Below, in pieces: positions 8,233 through 16,536 of a stretch of DNA of 64,000 nucleotides; position 1 is the first letter of the stretch; every line of letters begins with the position of its first letter. Under the pieces are notes generated by a model, which saw only the letters and a list, made by a program, of their open reading frames with translations, was not told the origin of the DNA and did not search any database. The DNA lies in assembly GCA_021831035.1 (NCBI GenBank), contig JAKBNL010000009.1, forward strand, positions 1 to 64,000, given 5' to 3'. The position numbers and the translations under genes are program-made. The stretch is from Actinomycetes bacterium. GTDB lineage: Bacteria > Actinomycetota > Acidimicrobiia > Acidimicrobiales > RAAP-2.

Positions 8233-8796
8233 CTAGGCCCGGGTCATGTACTCGCCGGTGCGGGTGTCGACCTTGATGGTCTCGCCCGGCCCGACGAAGA
8301 GCGGCACCTGGACGACGAAGCCGGTCTGGAGGGTGGCCGGCTTGCGGGCCCCCGACACCCGGTCACCCTGGACCCCGGGCTCGGTGTCGGTCACGGTGAG
8401 CTCGACCGACGCCGGCAGCTCGACTCCGATGACCTCGTCCTCGTAGGAGACGAGCATCGCCCGGCCCGTCTCGACGAGGAAGTTCGCGGCCTCCCCGAGG
8501 GTCGCCGAGCGTACCGGCACCTGATCGAACGTCGTCTGGTCCATGAAGATGTAGTCCTCGCCGTCGCGGTAGAGGAACTGGGTGTCGCGCTTGTCGATGA
8601 TCGCCTGCTCGAGCCGCTCCTCGGCTCGGAAGGTCCGCTCGATGACGGCCCCGGTGCGCAGGTTGCGCAACTTCGTGCGCACGAAGGCCCCGCCCTTGCC
8701 CGGCTTGACGTGCTGGAACTCGATGATCGTGTAGAGGCCCTCGTCGAGTTTGATCGTGATGCCGTTCTTGATGTCAGAGGTCGTGATGGCGGCCAT
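8233..8796 (-). CDS. efp: Translation elongation factor P
   Basis: This 187-residue three-domain beta protein relieves ribosome stalling at proline runs. Family features are TTSDIKNGITIKLDEGLYTIIEF, the tip loop HVKPGKGGAFVRTKLRN carrying the lysine that other bacteria modify, and the C-terminal GPGETIKVDTRTGEYMTR. No modification gene is visible here. AAAGGGA lies about 9 bases before the ATG. It is part of the aroCKBQ-efp-nusB operon, a common arrangement. Confidence 0.95.
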   Translation of the reverse strand: MAAITTSDIKNGITIKLDEGLYTIIEFQHVKPGKGGAFVRTKLRNLRTGAVIERTFRAEERLEQAIIDKRDTQFLYRDGEDYIFMDQTTFDQVPVRSATLGEAANFLVETGRAMLVSYEDEVIGVELPASVELTVTDTEPGVQGDRVSGARKPATLQTGFVVQVPLFVGPGETIKVDTRTGEYMTRA

Positions 8797-8808
8797 GGGC
8801 CGGTGTCC

Positions 8809-8820
8809 CTTTCGCGAAAG
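8809..8820. promoter_or_regulatory. 12-bp perfect palindrome before efp
   Basis: CTTTCGCGAAAG is a perfect inverted repeat in the 39-bp gap between aroQ and efp. On the minus strand its right arm overlaps the AAAGGGA ribosome-binding region of efp. It could be a small operator or an RNA hairpin that limits ribosome access. It could also be chance. Confidence 0.35.
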
Positions 8821-8835
8821 CGTGCGGGGACGAGT

Positions 8836-9294
8836 CTAGGAGCCGGCGGCGCCGGGCCCGTCCCCGAGCAGCCGCCCGACCGCCTCGAGGGCGAGGTCGT
8901 AGCTCAGGGCGCCGAAGCCGGCGATCGAGCCCTCCACGACGCCGGCCAGGGTCGTGACGTGGCGGAACGGCTCGCGCGCCGCCGGGTTGGACAGGTGGAC
9001 CTCCACCCGTGGTCCGGGGAAGGTCGCTAGGGCGTCGGCGAGGGCCCAGGACGTGTGGGTGAGCGCCCCGGCGTTCACGATCAGCGCGGCGCAGTCGGTG
9101 GCGTCGCGCACCGCCTCGATGAGCTCGCCCTCGAAGTTCGACTGCACGTGGCGCAGCGTGTAGCCGCGGGACCGGGCCGCCGCGCTGAGGCGCGCGACGT
9201 GCTCGTCCAACGTGGCCGTGCCGTAGAGCGCCGGGTCCCGTCGGCCCAGCTGGTCGAGGTTGGGTCCCGACAGCACCAGAATCACACCGCTCAT
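8836..9294 (-). CDS. aroQ: 3-dehydroquinate dehydratase, type II
   Basis: This 152-residue protein catalyses the third shikimate-pathway step, dehydrating 3-dehydroquinate to 3-dehydroshikimate. Signatures are LSGPNLDQLGRRDPALYG (catalytic Tyr), VNAGALTHTSWALADAL, and VEVHLSNPAAREPFRH (catalytic His and substrate Arg). The track ORF starts far upstream within aroB in another frame. The true start is the ATG at 9294, preceded by GAGGAGGAGCG and overlapping the aroB stop as ATGA. The length is normal for dodecameric type II enzymes. Confidence 0.93.
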   Translation of the reverse strand: MSGVILVLSGPNLDQLGRRDPALYGTATLDEHVARLSAAARSRGYTLRHVQSNFEGELIEAVRDATDCAALIVNAGALTHTSWALADALATFPGPRVEVHLSNPAAREPFRHVTTLAGVVEGSIAGFGALSYDLALEAVGRLLGDGPGAAGS

Positions 9295-10337
9295 CGCTCC
9301 TCCTCGAAACGCTCTAGCACGCCGTGGACGAGCCCCGCGTCGACCCCGGCCACCGTCTCGATCCCGTCGGGGCCGTCGAGGACGAAGGTGAGATCGTGGT
9401 GGGCCTTCTTGTCCCTCGCCATCACCTCGATCAGCGCCCCGGGCTCGTAGGCCGGCGTCGACCAGGGGCTGAGACCGAAGGCGGCGAGCACCGCGTCGTG
9501 GTAGGCGACGCGCCCGTCGTCGATCCGACCCAGCGCCCGCGCCAGCCGGGCCGCCACGCACAGGCCGGTGGCCACGGCCTCGCCGTGGCGCACGTCGTCG
9601 CCGCGGGCCCGGGCCAGCGCCTCGAGGGCGTGGGCCAGGGTGTGGCCGTAGTTGAGCACGGCCCGCGGACCGCCCTCGCGCTCGTCGCTCGCGACGACCC
9701 GGGCCTTCAGCCCGACGGCCATCTCCACCAGCCCGGCCCGCGGCGTCACGGCGACGGCCTCGGCGGACCGGCCCTCGATCAGCCAGCACTTGGCGACCTC
9801 GGCCAGGCCGTTGCGGATCTCGCGCTCGGGCAACGTCGTGAGCACCTCGGTGTCGCACAAGACGCCCCAGGGCTGGTGGAAGGTCCCGGCGAGGTTCTTG
9901 CCGGCGCGCAGGTTCACCCCGGTCTTGCCCCCGACGGCGGCGTCGACCTGGGCCACGAGCGAGGTCGCCACGTGCACCACGCCCACGCCGCGCCGGTAGA
10001 CCGACGCGGCGAAGCCCGCCAGGTCGCACACCGCCCCGCCGCCGACCGCGACCACCACGTCGTCACGCGACAGGTTGGCCAGCGCCAGGCGCTCCAGCAG
10101 GTCCTCGAGCTGGGCGAGTGACTTCGCCGCCTCGCCGTCGGGGACGGTGAGCACGACCGCCTCGAGGCCGGTCACGAGGTCGAACCAGGGCTCCGCGCGC
10201 AGCGGCTCGGTCGTCACCAGGGCCGCCACGCGGGCCCGCGGGGCGCGCGCGGCGAGCAGCGCGGCGAGTTCGTGACGGGCCCCGTCGGCCACGACGACGT
10301 CGTAGGCGCGCTCGCCGAGCGCGACGGGGACCCTCAC
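9291..10337 (-). CDS. aroB: 3-dehydroquinate synthase
   Basis: This 348-residue NAD- and metal-dependent enzyme closes DAHP to 3-dehydroquinate. Visible motifs are the nucleotide-binding VVAVGGGAVCDLAGFAASVYRRG, the TSLVAQVDAAVGGKTGVN active-site loop, and metal-binding LNYGHTLAHALE and DDVRHGEAVATG. The GTG start overlaps the aroK stop as GTGA, and its stop overlaps aroQ. Both suggest translational coupling. Confidence 0.95.
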   Translation of the reverse strand: MRVPVALGERAYDVVVADGARHELAALLAARAPRARVAALVTTEPLRAEPWFDLVTGLEAVVLTVPDGEAAKSLAQLEDLLERLALANLSRDDVVVAVGGGAVCDLAGFAASVYRRGVGVVHVATSLVAQVDAAVGGKTGVNLRAGKNLAGTFHQPWGVLCDTEVLTTLPEREIRNGLAEVAKCWLIEGRSAEAVAVTPRAGLVEMAVGLKARVVASDEREGGPRAVLNYGHTLAHALEALARARGDDVRHGEAVATGLCVAARLARALGRIDDGRVAYHDAVLAAFGLSPWSTPAYEPGALIEVMARDKKAHHDLTFVLDGPDGIETVAGVDAGLVHGVLERFEEER

Positions 10338-10822
10338 GAGACGGCCCTGGTGAGTCGCTCGAGCGCCTCCTCGAGGGTCCCCGAGGTGTCCACGACCGCC
10401 GAGGCGACCGCCTCGTAGAGGGCGTGGCGCTCGGCGCGCAGGCGCGCCAGGGCCTCGGCCGGGTACTCGCCCAGGAGGGGGCGGTCACCGTCACCGACCC
10501 GCTCGAGCAGCGTCGCGTCGGGGGCGTCGAGCCAGAGCGTGCGCTCGGCGCGTAGCCGCTCGCGCGCGTCGGCGCGCGTGACGACCCCCGCTCCGGTCGC
10601 GACCACCGCGTCGGCCCCGAGCGCCTCGACCAGGGCCTCGACCTCGGCCGCGCGGAACCGCTCCTCCCCCGCGTCGCGCAGGTACGCGGCCGTCGGGACC
10701 GCGACGCGACGAGCCAGCACCTCGTCGGTGTCCAGCGCGGCGCAGCCCAGGCGCCGGGCCAGGGCCCGGGCCAGCGTCGACTTGCCCGCGCCGGGCAGGC
10801 CCACCAGGACCACCCGCGCCAC
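10334..10822 (-). CDS. aroK: Shikimate kinase
   Basis: This 162-residue P-loop kinase phosphorylates shikimate. The Walker A motif GLPGAGKST lies near the N-terminus. DTDEVLARR carries the substrate Asp, and FRAAEVEALVE corresponds to the substrate-binding region. The GGG motif is changed to ATGAGVVTRADAR, and RPLL provides lid residues. The GTG at 10822 lies two bases after the aroC stop. The track ORF is merged with an out-of-frame extension into aroC. Context removes doubt about other small P-loop kinases. Confidence 0.9.
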   Translation of the reverse strand: MARVVLVGLPGAGKSTLARALARRLGCAALDTDEVLARRVAVPTAAYLRDAGEERFRAAEVEALVEALGADAVVATGAGVVTRADARERLRAERTLWLDAPDATLLERVGDGDRPLLGEYPAEALARLRAERHALYEAVASAVVDTSGTLEEALERLTRAVS

Positions 10823-10824
10823 GG

Positions 10825-12012
10825 CTAGGCCGGCCGCGCGGCCGACGCGTGCGAGCCGAGCCCCGCGAGGTAGCCCTCGAGGTTGCGGGTGAACTCCTCG
10901 ACGGTGTCGCCGCCGAACTTGCGCTGGGCCTCGCGCGCCAGCACCAGCGCCACCATCGCCTCGGCGACCACGCCCAGGGCCGGCACCGCGGTGACGTCGG
11001 TGCGCTCCTTGAACGACACGGTGGACTCGCCGGTGGCGAGGTCGACCGTCTCGAGCACGGGTCGGTTCAACGTGGCGAGGGGCTTCATCGAGACGCGCGC
11101 CACGATCGGCGCACCCGAGCTCACCCCGCCCTCGAGTCCCCCCGCGTGGTCGCTGCGTCGCTCGAACCCGCCCCCGCGCGCGTGGTCCGGCGCCGCGGCG
11201 ATCGCGTCGTGGGCGACGCTCCCGCGCTGGGCCGCCTGGGCCGCGCCGTCGCCGATCTCGACGGCCTTGACGGCCTGGATGCTCATCAGCGCCCCGGCCA
11301 GCAGGCCGTCGAGCTTGCGGTCCCAGTGGACGTAGCTGCCGAGTCCGACGGGCACCCCGTAGGCGATGACCTCGGCCACGCCCCCGAGCGAGTCGCCCAC
11401 CTTGGCCGCGGCCCGGATCTCGGCGACCATGGCCTCGGCCGCCGCGGCGTCGAGGCAGCGCACCTCGCTCGCGTCCACCGCGGCGAGGTCGGCCGGACCC
11501 GGGCGCACGCCGGAGGACGCGGCGTCGCCGATGCGCACGACGTGGCTCACGACCTCGACCCCAAGGGTCGCGAGGAGGGCCTTGGCGAGGTAGCCCGCGG
11601 CCACCCGGGCCGCCGTCTCGCGGGCGCTGGCGCGCTCGAGGACGTCGCGCGCGTCGTCGAAGGAGTACTTGAGCATCCCGGCGAGGTCGGCGTGCCCCGG
11701 CCGCGGTGCGGTGAGCCGCTGGCTCGGCACGCCGGGGGCGGCGGCCATCTCCCCCTCCCACTTGGGCCACTCGGTGTTGGCGATTTCGACGGCCACCGGC
11801 GAGCCGAGGGTGCGCCCGTGGCGCACCCCACCGAGGAGTCGGACCTGGTCGCGCTCGAAGCGCATGCGCGGGCCCCGCCCGAAGCCGAGGCGGCGACGGG
11901 CCAGTTCGGCGCCGAGCTCGTCGGCGTCGACGGCGAGTCCCGACGGCAGGCCCTCGACCACGACGACGAGGGACGGGCCGTGGCTCTCGCCCGCGGTCAA
12001 GAAGCGCAGCAT
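10825..12012 (-). CDS. aroC: Chorismate synthase
   Basis: This 395-residue FMN-dependent enzyme makes chorismate. It has the family start [49 protein letters not shown] and [21 protein letters not shown]. It is the first gene of a six-gene operon leading to nusB. The ATG at 12012 lies exactly six bases after a TAGACT box, with no ribosome-binding site, which predicts a leaderless mRNA. Confidence 0.95.
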   Translation of the reverse strand: MLRFLTAGESHGPSLVVVVEGLPSGLAVDADELGAELARRRLGFGRGPRMRFERDQVRLLGGVRHGRTLGSPVAVEIANTEWPKWEGEMAAAPGVPSQRLTAPRPGHADLAGMLKYSFDDARDVLERASARETAARVAAGYLAKALLATLGVEVVSHVVRIGDAASSGVRPGPADLAAVDASEVRCLDAAAAEAMVAEIRAAAKVGDSLGGVAEVIAYGVPVGLGSYVHWDRKLDGLLAGALMSIQAVKAVEIGDGAAQAAQRGSVAHDAIAAAPDHARGGGFERRSDHAGGLEGGVSSGAPIVARVSMKPLATLNRPVLETVDLATGESTVSFKERTDVTAVPALGVVAEAMVALVLAREAQRKFGGDTVEEFTRNLEGYLAGLGSHASAARPA

Positions 12013-12018
12013 CGCCTC

Positions 12019-12024
12019 AGTCTA
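12019..12024 (-). promoter_or_regulatory. -10 box of the aro operon (leaderless type)
   Basis: TAGACT, then GAGGCG, then the aroC ATG. The six-base spacing puts the transcription start on the A of ATG. The same hexamer and spacing occur before tyrS. Confidence 0.6.
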
Positions 12025-12039
12025 CGGAGGCGCCCGTCG

Positions 12040-12690
12040 CTACTCGTGGGTGTAGAAGGGGTTGGCCCCCGACGCGTGGTCGGTCACGTCGACCACGCCG
12101 GTCAGCTCGGGGATGGCCTCGCGCAGCATCGACTCGATCCCCTGGCTGAGCGTCATGCGGCTGAGCGCGCAGCCCTGGCAGCCGCCCCCAAGGCGCACGT
12201 AGGCCACCCGGGCCGCCTCGTCGAGCGCCACGAGGTCACAGCGCCCGCCGTGGCTGGCGATGGCCGGGTTCACCTGCTCGTCGAGGACGCGGGCCGCGAC
12301 CTGGGCGAGCGGGCCCTCGACGCCGTAGGCGAGGATCTCCTCGGGCATCCCCGGGTTCATCTCCTCGCGGGTGGGCGCGTTGGGGTTGACGAGCACCAGC
12401 CCACCGCCACCCTCGTCGGAGAACTCCAGTCGGCTGCCGCGCAGGCGCTCGACGCTCGCCGCGGGCACCACGATGGTGAGGTCGCCGTCGCGCCCCACGG
12501 CCGCGTCGCCGGGCGCGAGCGAGAGTTCCGAGAAGTAGAGGTCGTAGGCGTAGCCCGGGCCCCGGGTGCCCGTGACCTCGACCCAGAGGGCGAGACCCTC
12601 GTGGTTGGCCTCGGCGGCGAGGGCCTCGCGCACCACCGAGCGGGCCTCGTCGGTGACCGAGAGGACGTCGAAAGTCTCCAGCGTGCTCAC
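12040..12690 (-). CDS. nfuA: NfuA-like iron-sulfur carrier protein
   Basis: This 216-residue protein has a N-terminal A-type (IscA/HesB-like) domain that has lost the usual cysteines, and a C-terminal NifU domain (about residues 120-205) with GGGCQGCALSRMTLSQGIE. The CxxC would hold a bridging [4Fe-4S] cluster delivered to client enzymes. The arrangement matches NfuA proteins. A TAAACT box six bases before the GTG predicts a leaderless start. It diverges from a Cys-rich unknown gene. Confidence 0.85.
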   Translation of the reverse strand: MSTLETFDVLSVTDEARSVVREALAAEANHEGLALWVEVTGTRGPGYAYDLYFSELSLAPGDAAVGRDGDLTIVVPAASVERLRGSRLEFSDEGGGGLVLVNPNAPTREEMNPGMPEEILAYGVEGPLAQVAARVLDEQVNPAIASHGGRCDLVALDEAARVAYVRLGGGCQGCALSRMTLSQGIESMLREAIPELTGVVDVTDHASGANPFYTHE

Positions 12691-12696
12691 GTCGCG

Positions 12697-12702
12697 AGTT
12701 TA
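12697..12702 (-). promoter_or_regulatory. -10 box of the nfuA-like gene (leaderless type)
   Basis: TAAACT, then CGCGAC, then GTG at 12690. The spacing is exactly six bases and there is no AGGAG nearby. Confidence 0.55.
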
Positions 12703-12732
12703 CGGGTGGTCGGGGCCCGAGCGGACGGAGGC

Positions 12733-12738
12733 TAGTTT
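12733..12738 (+). promoter_or_regulatory. -10 box of the Cys-rich gene (leaderless type)
   Basis: TAGTTT, then CGTGCG, then GTG at 12745. It lies 31 bp from the opposite-strand box of the nfuA-like gene, so the two promoters share a 54-bp spacer. Confidence 0.55.
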
Positions 12739-12744
12739 CGTGCG

Positions 12745-13485
12745 GTGACCCGACTGCCCCCCGACGCCCACGAGTGGGTGAGCTTCGAGGACCCCGAGCT
12801 CGCGCGGACCTGGATGTTCGACGTGACGTTCCTCGAGAGCAACTGGACCTGCATCTTCGGCCACGGCTGCCAGGGCGTGCTCACGGGCCCGGCCCCCGAG
12901 CTCGTCCAGGGGTGCTGCAGTTACGGCGCGCACCTCTCGGACGAGGCGGACCGCGACCGGGTCGAGCGCGCGGCCACGCGCCTCAGCGCCGACCAGTGGC
13001 AGTTCAAGGCCAAGGGGGCCAAGGGCACCACGAAGGTGTCGCGCTCGGGTGAGATGACGACCCGCCTCGTCCAGGACGCGTGCATCTTCTTGAACCGGCC
13101 GGACTTCCACCGCGGGGCCGGCTGCGCCCTGCACGTCATGGCGCTCGACAACGGGGAGAGCTACGTCGGGCTGAAGCCCGAGGTCTGCTGGCAGCTGCCG
13201 CTGCGCCGCGAGGACGAGGTCCTCGACGACGGCCACGTGATCACCCGGATCGCCCAGTGGAACCGACGGCACTGGGGCGGCGGCGGCGACGACTTCCACT
13301 GGTGGTGCACCGAGGCGCGCGAGGCCTTCGTCGGCAAGACCCGGGTGGCGGACTCGATGCGCGACGAACTCGTCGCCATGGTCGGCGACGAGGTGTACGC
13401 GATGCTGATGGCCCACCTCGACCGTCGCGCGACCCAGCCCCGGGGGACCCGATTGGCGCACCCCGTGGTGCGCCGGCGTCGCTAG
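12745..13485 (+). CDS. Cysteine-rich conserved protein of unknown function
   Basis: This 246-residue protein has eight cysteines, several in pairs: CIFGHGC (33-39 region), GCCSYGAH, then single ones in DACIF, GAGCALH, PEVCWQ and WWCTEA, with His residues nearby. The pattern suggests a bound metal or iron-sulfur cluster and recalls YkgJ-like cysteine-cluster proteins, but I cannot assign it to a family with confidence. There is no signal peptide. It is leaderless and diverges from the nfuA-like gene, which is compatible with, but does not prove, an Fe-S link. Confidence 0.75.
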   Translation: MTRLPPDAHEWVSFEDPELARTWMFDVTFLESNWTCIFGHGCQGVLTGPAPELVQGCCSYGAHLSDEADRDRVERAATRLSADQWQFKAKGAKGTTKVSRSGEMTTRLVQDACIFLNRPDFHRGAGCALHVMALDNGESYVGLKPEVCWQLPLRREDEVLDDGHVITRIAQWNRRHWGGGGDDFHWWCTEAREAFVGKTRVADSMRDELVAMVGDEVYAMLMAHLDRRATQPRGTRLAHPVVRRRR

Positions 13486-13694
13486 TTCTCGGCCGCGAGC
13501 GGGTCCTCGTCCGCGTGGGTCGCCGTCGGCAGCGAGCCGAGGATCTCGTCGAAGCGGTCCTCCTCGGCCCGACACCACTCGGCGTGGACGTCGTCGGGGG
13601 CGGCACCGCACTCGGCGCAGGTGGTGGCCCGCGGCCCGGTGGAGCGCTTGAGCTCGCGAGCCTCGACAAAGCGACGGTGGCGACCTTTTTTCAC
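13482..13694 (-). CDS. Small protein with a zinc-ribbon-like motif
   Basis: This 70-residue protein starts with a basic segment (MKKGRHRRFVEARELKR), then TTCAECGAAPDDVHAEWC, a C-x2-C...H-x3-C arrangement that could bind zinc, and an acidic C-terminus. AGGAG lies 5 bases before the GTG. Its end overlaps the end of the Cys-rich gene by four bases on the opposite strand. The function is unknown. Confidence 0.6.
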   Translation of the reverse strand: MKKGRHRRFVEARELKRSTGPRATTCAECGAAPDDVHAEWCRAEEDRFDEILGSLPTATHADEDPLAAEN

Positions 13695-13802
13695 GTCAAC
13701 TCCTCACTGACCGCGGGTCCTCACGGGGCGGCGGCCGCGACTCTCGCTCGGCGAGTCGATACCCGATACTACCCGTCCCCTCCCCGAGACCGGCCCGGCC
13801 CC

Positions 13803-13808
13803 TAGCAT
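13803..13808 (+). promoter_or_regulatory. -10 box (leaderless type) for the 78-residue gene
   Basis: TAGCAT, then CGATCC, then GTG at 13815, again six bases. Confidence 0.5.
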
Positions 13809-13814
13809 CGATCC

Positions 13815-14051
13815 GTGGACGGATTCGACCCCCAGGACATGATCCAGCGCTTCCGGGACCGGGCCGAGGCGGTGCGTCGACGCGGCCTGCCCCCCGTGGA
13901 GGGACCCGAGCGCCAGCGCTTCCTCGACCAGGCCCGCATCGACTTCCAGGACTTCGCCATGGTCGGTGACGCCACGGCCCGCCTCGAGGACGGGATCTTG
14001 CACCTCGAGATCGACCTCCGCCCACCCGAGGCGCGCGAGTCCGCGTCCTAG
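13815..14051 (+). CDS. Small hypothetical protein
   Basis: This 78-residue soluble, mostly helical protein (FDPQDMIQRFRDRAEAVRRRGLPPVEG...) ends in a likely beta hairpin. I do not recognise it. The leaderless promoter with exact spacing and the normal codon pattern support its being real. It ends by overlapping the stop of the lipoprotein gene on the other strand. Confidence 0.6.
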   Translation: MDGFDPQDMIQRFRDRAEAVRRRGLPPVEGPERQRFLDQARIDFQDFAMVGDATARLEDGILHLEIDLRPPEARESAS

Positions 14052-14488
14052 GGGACGAGGGCGCTGGCCACCCGCGCGGCCCCCTCGGCGAGGTCGGCGG
14101 CGCCGGTGGAGAGCTCGGCGAGCGCTCGGGCTCGGGCGTCGGGCGAGGCGCCCGCGTCGTAGCAGCGGCTGGCGCCGGTGCCGAGCTGGTTGTAGGCGCG
14201 GTTCAAGAGGCGGGTCGCGGCGCCGTCGGGCGTGGGCAGGCTGTTGTAGGCGGCCTCGTCGTCGGTCTGGAGCACCCCGCAGACGGTGTGCAGGTCGTTG
14301 GCCGTGCTCGAGGGGTCCGCGAGGGCCGTCACGGCGTGGCGCGCGTCGTCGAGCAGCGTTCTGGTGTTGGCGCTGAAGTTGGCGTCCTTCGCCCAATTGG
14401 CCACCGCCGTGGCGCCCGACAGCGACCCCCCGCAGGCCGCCAGGGCCAGTCCGCTCGCCGCCACCGCGAGCGCGACGCGCACCCTCAC
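14048..14488 (-). CDS. Small lipoprotein of unknown function
   Basis: This 146-residue protein has a lipoprotein signal: basic start MRVRVALAV, hydrophobic core, lipobox LALAACGG with the modified Cys near residue 19. The mature part is helical and Ala-rich, with two further cysteines (TVCGV, SRCYD) that could form a disulfide. The GTG at 14488 overlaps the tyrS stop (GTGA), so it is co-translated with tyrS. The track buries it in a longer out-of-frame ORF. LspA for processing is encoded at 39724-40203. Confidence 0.72.
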   Translation of the reverse strand: MRVRVALAVAASGLALAACGGSLSGATAVANWAKDANFSANTRTLLDDARHAVTALADPSSTANDLHTVCGVLQTDDEAAYNSLPTPDGAATRLLNRAYNQLGTGASRCYDAGASPDARARALAELSTGAADLAEGAARVASALVP

Positions 14489-15765
14489 CCGAGGACCACG
14501 AGGTGGAGCTGGCGCCGGCCCCGGCGCACCACGAGGTAGCGGTCGTGCAGCGCGCGGCCGACCCCGACGAGTTCGGTGGGTCCCACGCGCACGTTGTTGA
14601 GATAGACGCCACCCTGGTCGAGGAAGCGGCGCGCCTCCCCCTTGGAGCCGGCCAGCCCGGTGCGCACGAGCAGCTCGACCGGGTCGACGCCGGCCTCGAC
14701 CTCGGCGCGCGACCAGTGCGACGAGGGCGCGTCGGCGACCGCCTCGAGCAGGGTCGCCTCGTCGAGCTCGGCGATCGCCTCGGAGAAGAGCGCCTCGCCG
14801 GCGCGACGGGCCCGGGTGGCCGCGTCGGCACCGTGGACGAGGGTGACGACCTCGTCGGCCAGGCGGCGCTGGGCCGCGCGCCGCTCCGGGTGGCTCTCGG
14901 TGGCCTCGTCGAGCTCGGCCAGCGTGTCGTGGTCCACGAAGGTCACGAAGCGCAGCAGCGTCCCGGTCACCACGTCGTCGCAGTTGAGGAAGAACTGGTG
15001 CATCGCGAAGGGTGACGTGCGCGCCGCGTCGAGCCAGACGTTGTCCCCGGCGGCGGTCTTGCCGAACTTGGTGCCGTCGGCGCGCACGATGAGCGGCGAG
15101 GTGAGACCGTAGGCCGCGTGGCCGGTCATCTTGCGCACGATCTCGGCCCCGAGGGTGATGTTGCCCCACTGGTCCGAACCCCCGAGCTGGAGGGTGCAGC
15201 CGTGGTCGAGGTTGAGCCGCACGAAGTCGTAGCCCTGCAAGAGCATGTAGGAGAACTCCGTGAACGACAGACCCACGTCCTCGCGCTCGAGGCGCACGCG
15301 CACCGACTCCTTGGCCACCATCTGATTGACCGTCACGTGCTTGCCCACCTCGCGCAAGAAGTCGGTGAGCGGGATACGGGTGAGCCACTCGGCGTTGTCG
15401 ACGAGCCGCGCGCGCGCCGGCCCGGCCTCGGCGGTGAAGTCGAGGAAGCGGGCCAGCTGGAGCCCGATCGCCTCGACGTTGGCCCCGATCGTGTCGGCGT
15501 CGAGCAGGGGTCGCTCGACGTCTTTGAAGCTGGGGTCTCCGATCAGTCCGGTGCCGCCCCCGGCCAGCGCGATGGGGGCGTTGCCGGCCAGCTGGAGCCG
15601 ACGCAGCGTGCAGATCTGCAACAGGCTGCCGAGGTGGAGCGAGGACGCCGACGGGTCGAAGCCGATGTAGGCGGTGACGGACCCGGCGTCGAGCTGGTCG
15701 AGCACCGCCTCGTCGGTGACCTGGTAGATCAGGCCCCGGCGGCGCCAGTCCTCGCTCAGTTTCAT
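14485..15765 (-). CDS. tyrS: Tyrosyl-tRNA synthetase
   Basis: This 426-residue class I synthetase has the HIGH-like SSLHLGSLLQ, the tyrosine-specificity strand YIGFDPSA, LLQGYDFVRLN, GGSDQWGNITLG, the KMSKS-like TKFGKTAAG, and a C-terminal S4 RNA-binding domain (about residues 360-420). The ATG lies six bases after TAGACT, with no ribosome-binding site, so it is predicted leaderless. The lipoprotein gene follows with a four-base overlap. Confidence 0.95.
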   Translation of the reverse strand: MKLSEDWRRRGLIYQVTDEAVLDQLDAGSVTAYIGFDPSASSLHLGSLLQICTLRRLQLAGNAPIALAGGGTGLIGDPSFKDVERPLLDADTIGANVEAIGLQLARFLDFTAEAGPARARLVDNAEWLTRIPLTDFLREVGKHVTVNQMVAKESVRVRLEREDVGLSFTEFSYMLLQGYDFVRLNLDHGCTLQLGGSDQWGNITLGAEIVRKMTGHAAYGLTSPLIVRADGTKFGKTAAGDNVWLDAARTSPFAMHQFFLNCDDVVTGTLLRFVTFVDHDTLAELDEATESHPERRAAQRRLADEVVTLVHGADAATRARRAGEALFSEAIAELDEATLLEAVADAPSSHWSRAEVEAGVDPVELLVRTGLAGSKGEARRFLDQGGVYLNNVRVGPTELVGVGRALHDRYLVVRRGRRQLHLVVLG

Positions 15766-15771
15766 GCCCTC

Positions 15772-15777
15772 AGTCTA
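15772..15777 (-). promoter_or_regulatory. -10 box of tyrS (leaderless type)
   Basis: TAGACT, then GAGGGC, then the tyrS ATG. It lies 13 bp beyond the ccdA stop. Confidence 0.6.
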
Positions 15778-15789
15778 CGAGGGCGCCTT

Positions 15790-16536
15790 TCACAGGGCCG
15801 TCGAGGTGCTCGGCACGTGAACCTGCAGCCACACCACGAACGCGTGCCAGAGGCCGGTCACCTCGCAGACCCCGATGGCGATGAGCAGCAGTCCGCCCGC
15901 GGTCCCGATCGGACGGGCGTGACGGCGCAGCCACGACGACGCCGTGGCCACCCACTCGGTCGCGAGCGCCGCCACGACGAAGGGGATGCCCAGTCCCAGG
16001 CAGTAGACGAAGGCGAGCACCGAGCCGCGCAGCGCCGTCGCCCCCGACGAGGACGCCGCCAGCCCGAGGATCGCCGCGAGCGTGGGGCCGATGCAGGGGG
16101 TCCACCCCAGCCCGAAGGTGAAGCCGAGGGCCCCCGCGCCGAGCACCGAGGCCCGGGGCACCTTGTGGATGCGCCGCTCGCGCTGGAGCCACCGTGACGG
16201 CCACCACCCCGCGAAGAAGAAGCCGAGTGCGATCGTGACCAGACCGAAGACCTCCTCGAGGCCGCGCTGGTGCAGGCGGACCTCACGACCCACCTGGCCG
16301 AAGATCGCCCCGAGGCTCACGAAGACCAGGGCGAAGCCGACGATGAAGGCGATCGAGCCCACGACGGCCCGCCCGCGACCCCGAGAGCCCTCGAGGCTCC
16401 CGGCGGAGCCCGAGAGGAAGGCGAGGTAGCCGGGCAGCAGCGGCAGAACGCAGGGCGAGACGAACGAGACGAGCCCGGCCGCCAGGGCGAGGGGGAAGGC
16501 CGCGAGGAGTGACGACGTGGTCACCGAGGCGATCAT
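15790..16536 (-). CDS. ccdA: Cytochrome c biogenesis thiol-disulfide transporter CcdA
   Basis: This 248-residue protein with six membrane helices moves reducing equivalents across the membrane for cytochrome c or copper-site maturation. The two redox cysteines lie in VSFVSPCVLPLLPGYLAFLSG (helix 1) and LGWTPCIGPTLAAILGLA (helix 4), the standard CcdA repeat. The ATG at 16536 overlaps the menD stop as ATGA. No ResB or ResC is next to it, so its client may include the oxidase SCO1-like domain at 6080-7816. That link is inference. Confidence 0.9.
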   Translation of the reverse strand: MIASVTTSSLLAAFPLALAAGLVSFVSPCVLPLLPGYLAFLSGSAGSLEGSRGRGRAVVGSIAFIVGFALVFVSLGAIFGQVGREVRLHQRGLEEVFGLVTIALGFFFAGWWPSRWLQRERRIHKVPRASVLGAGALGFTFGLGWTPCIGPTLAAILGLAASSSGATALRGSVLAFVYCLGLGIPFVVAALATEWVATASSWLRRHARPIGTAGGLLLIAIGVCEVTGLWHAFVVWLQVHVPSTSTAL

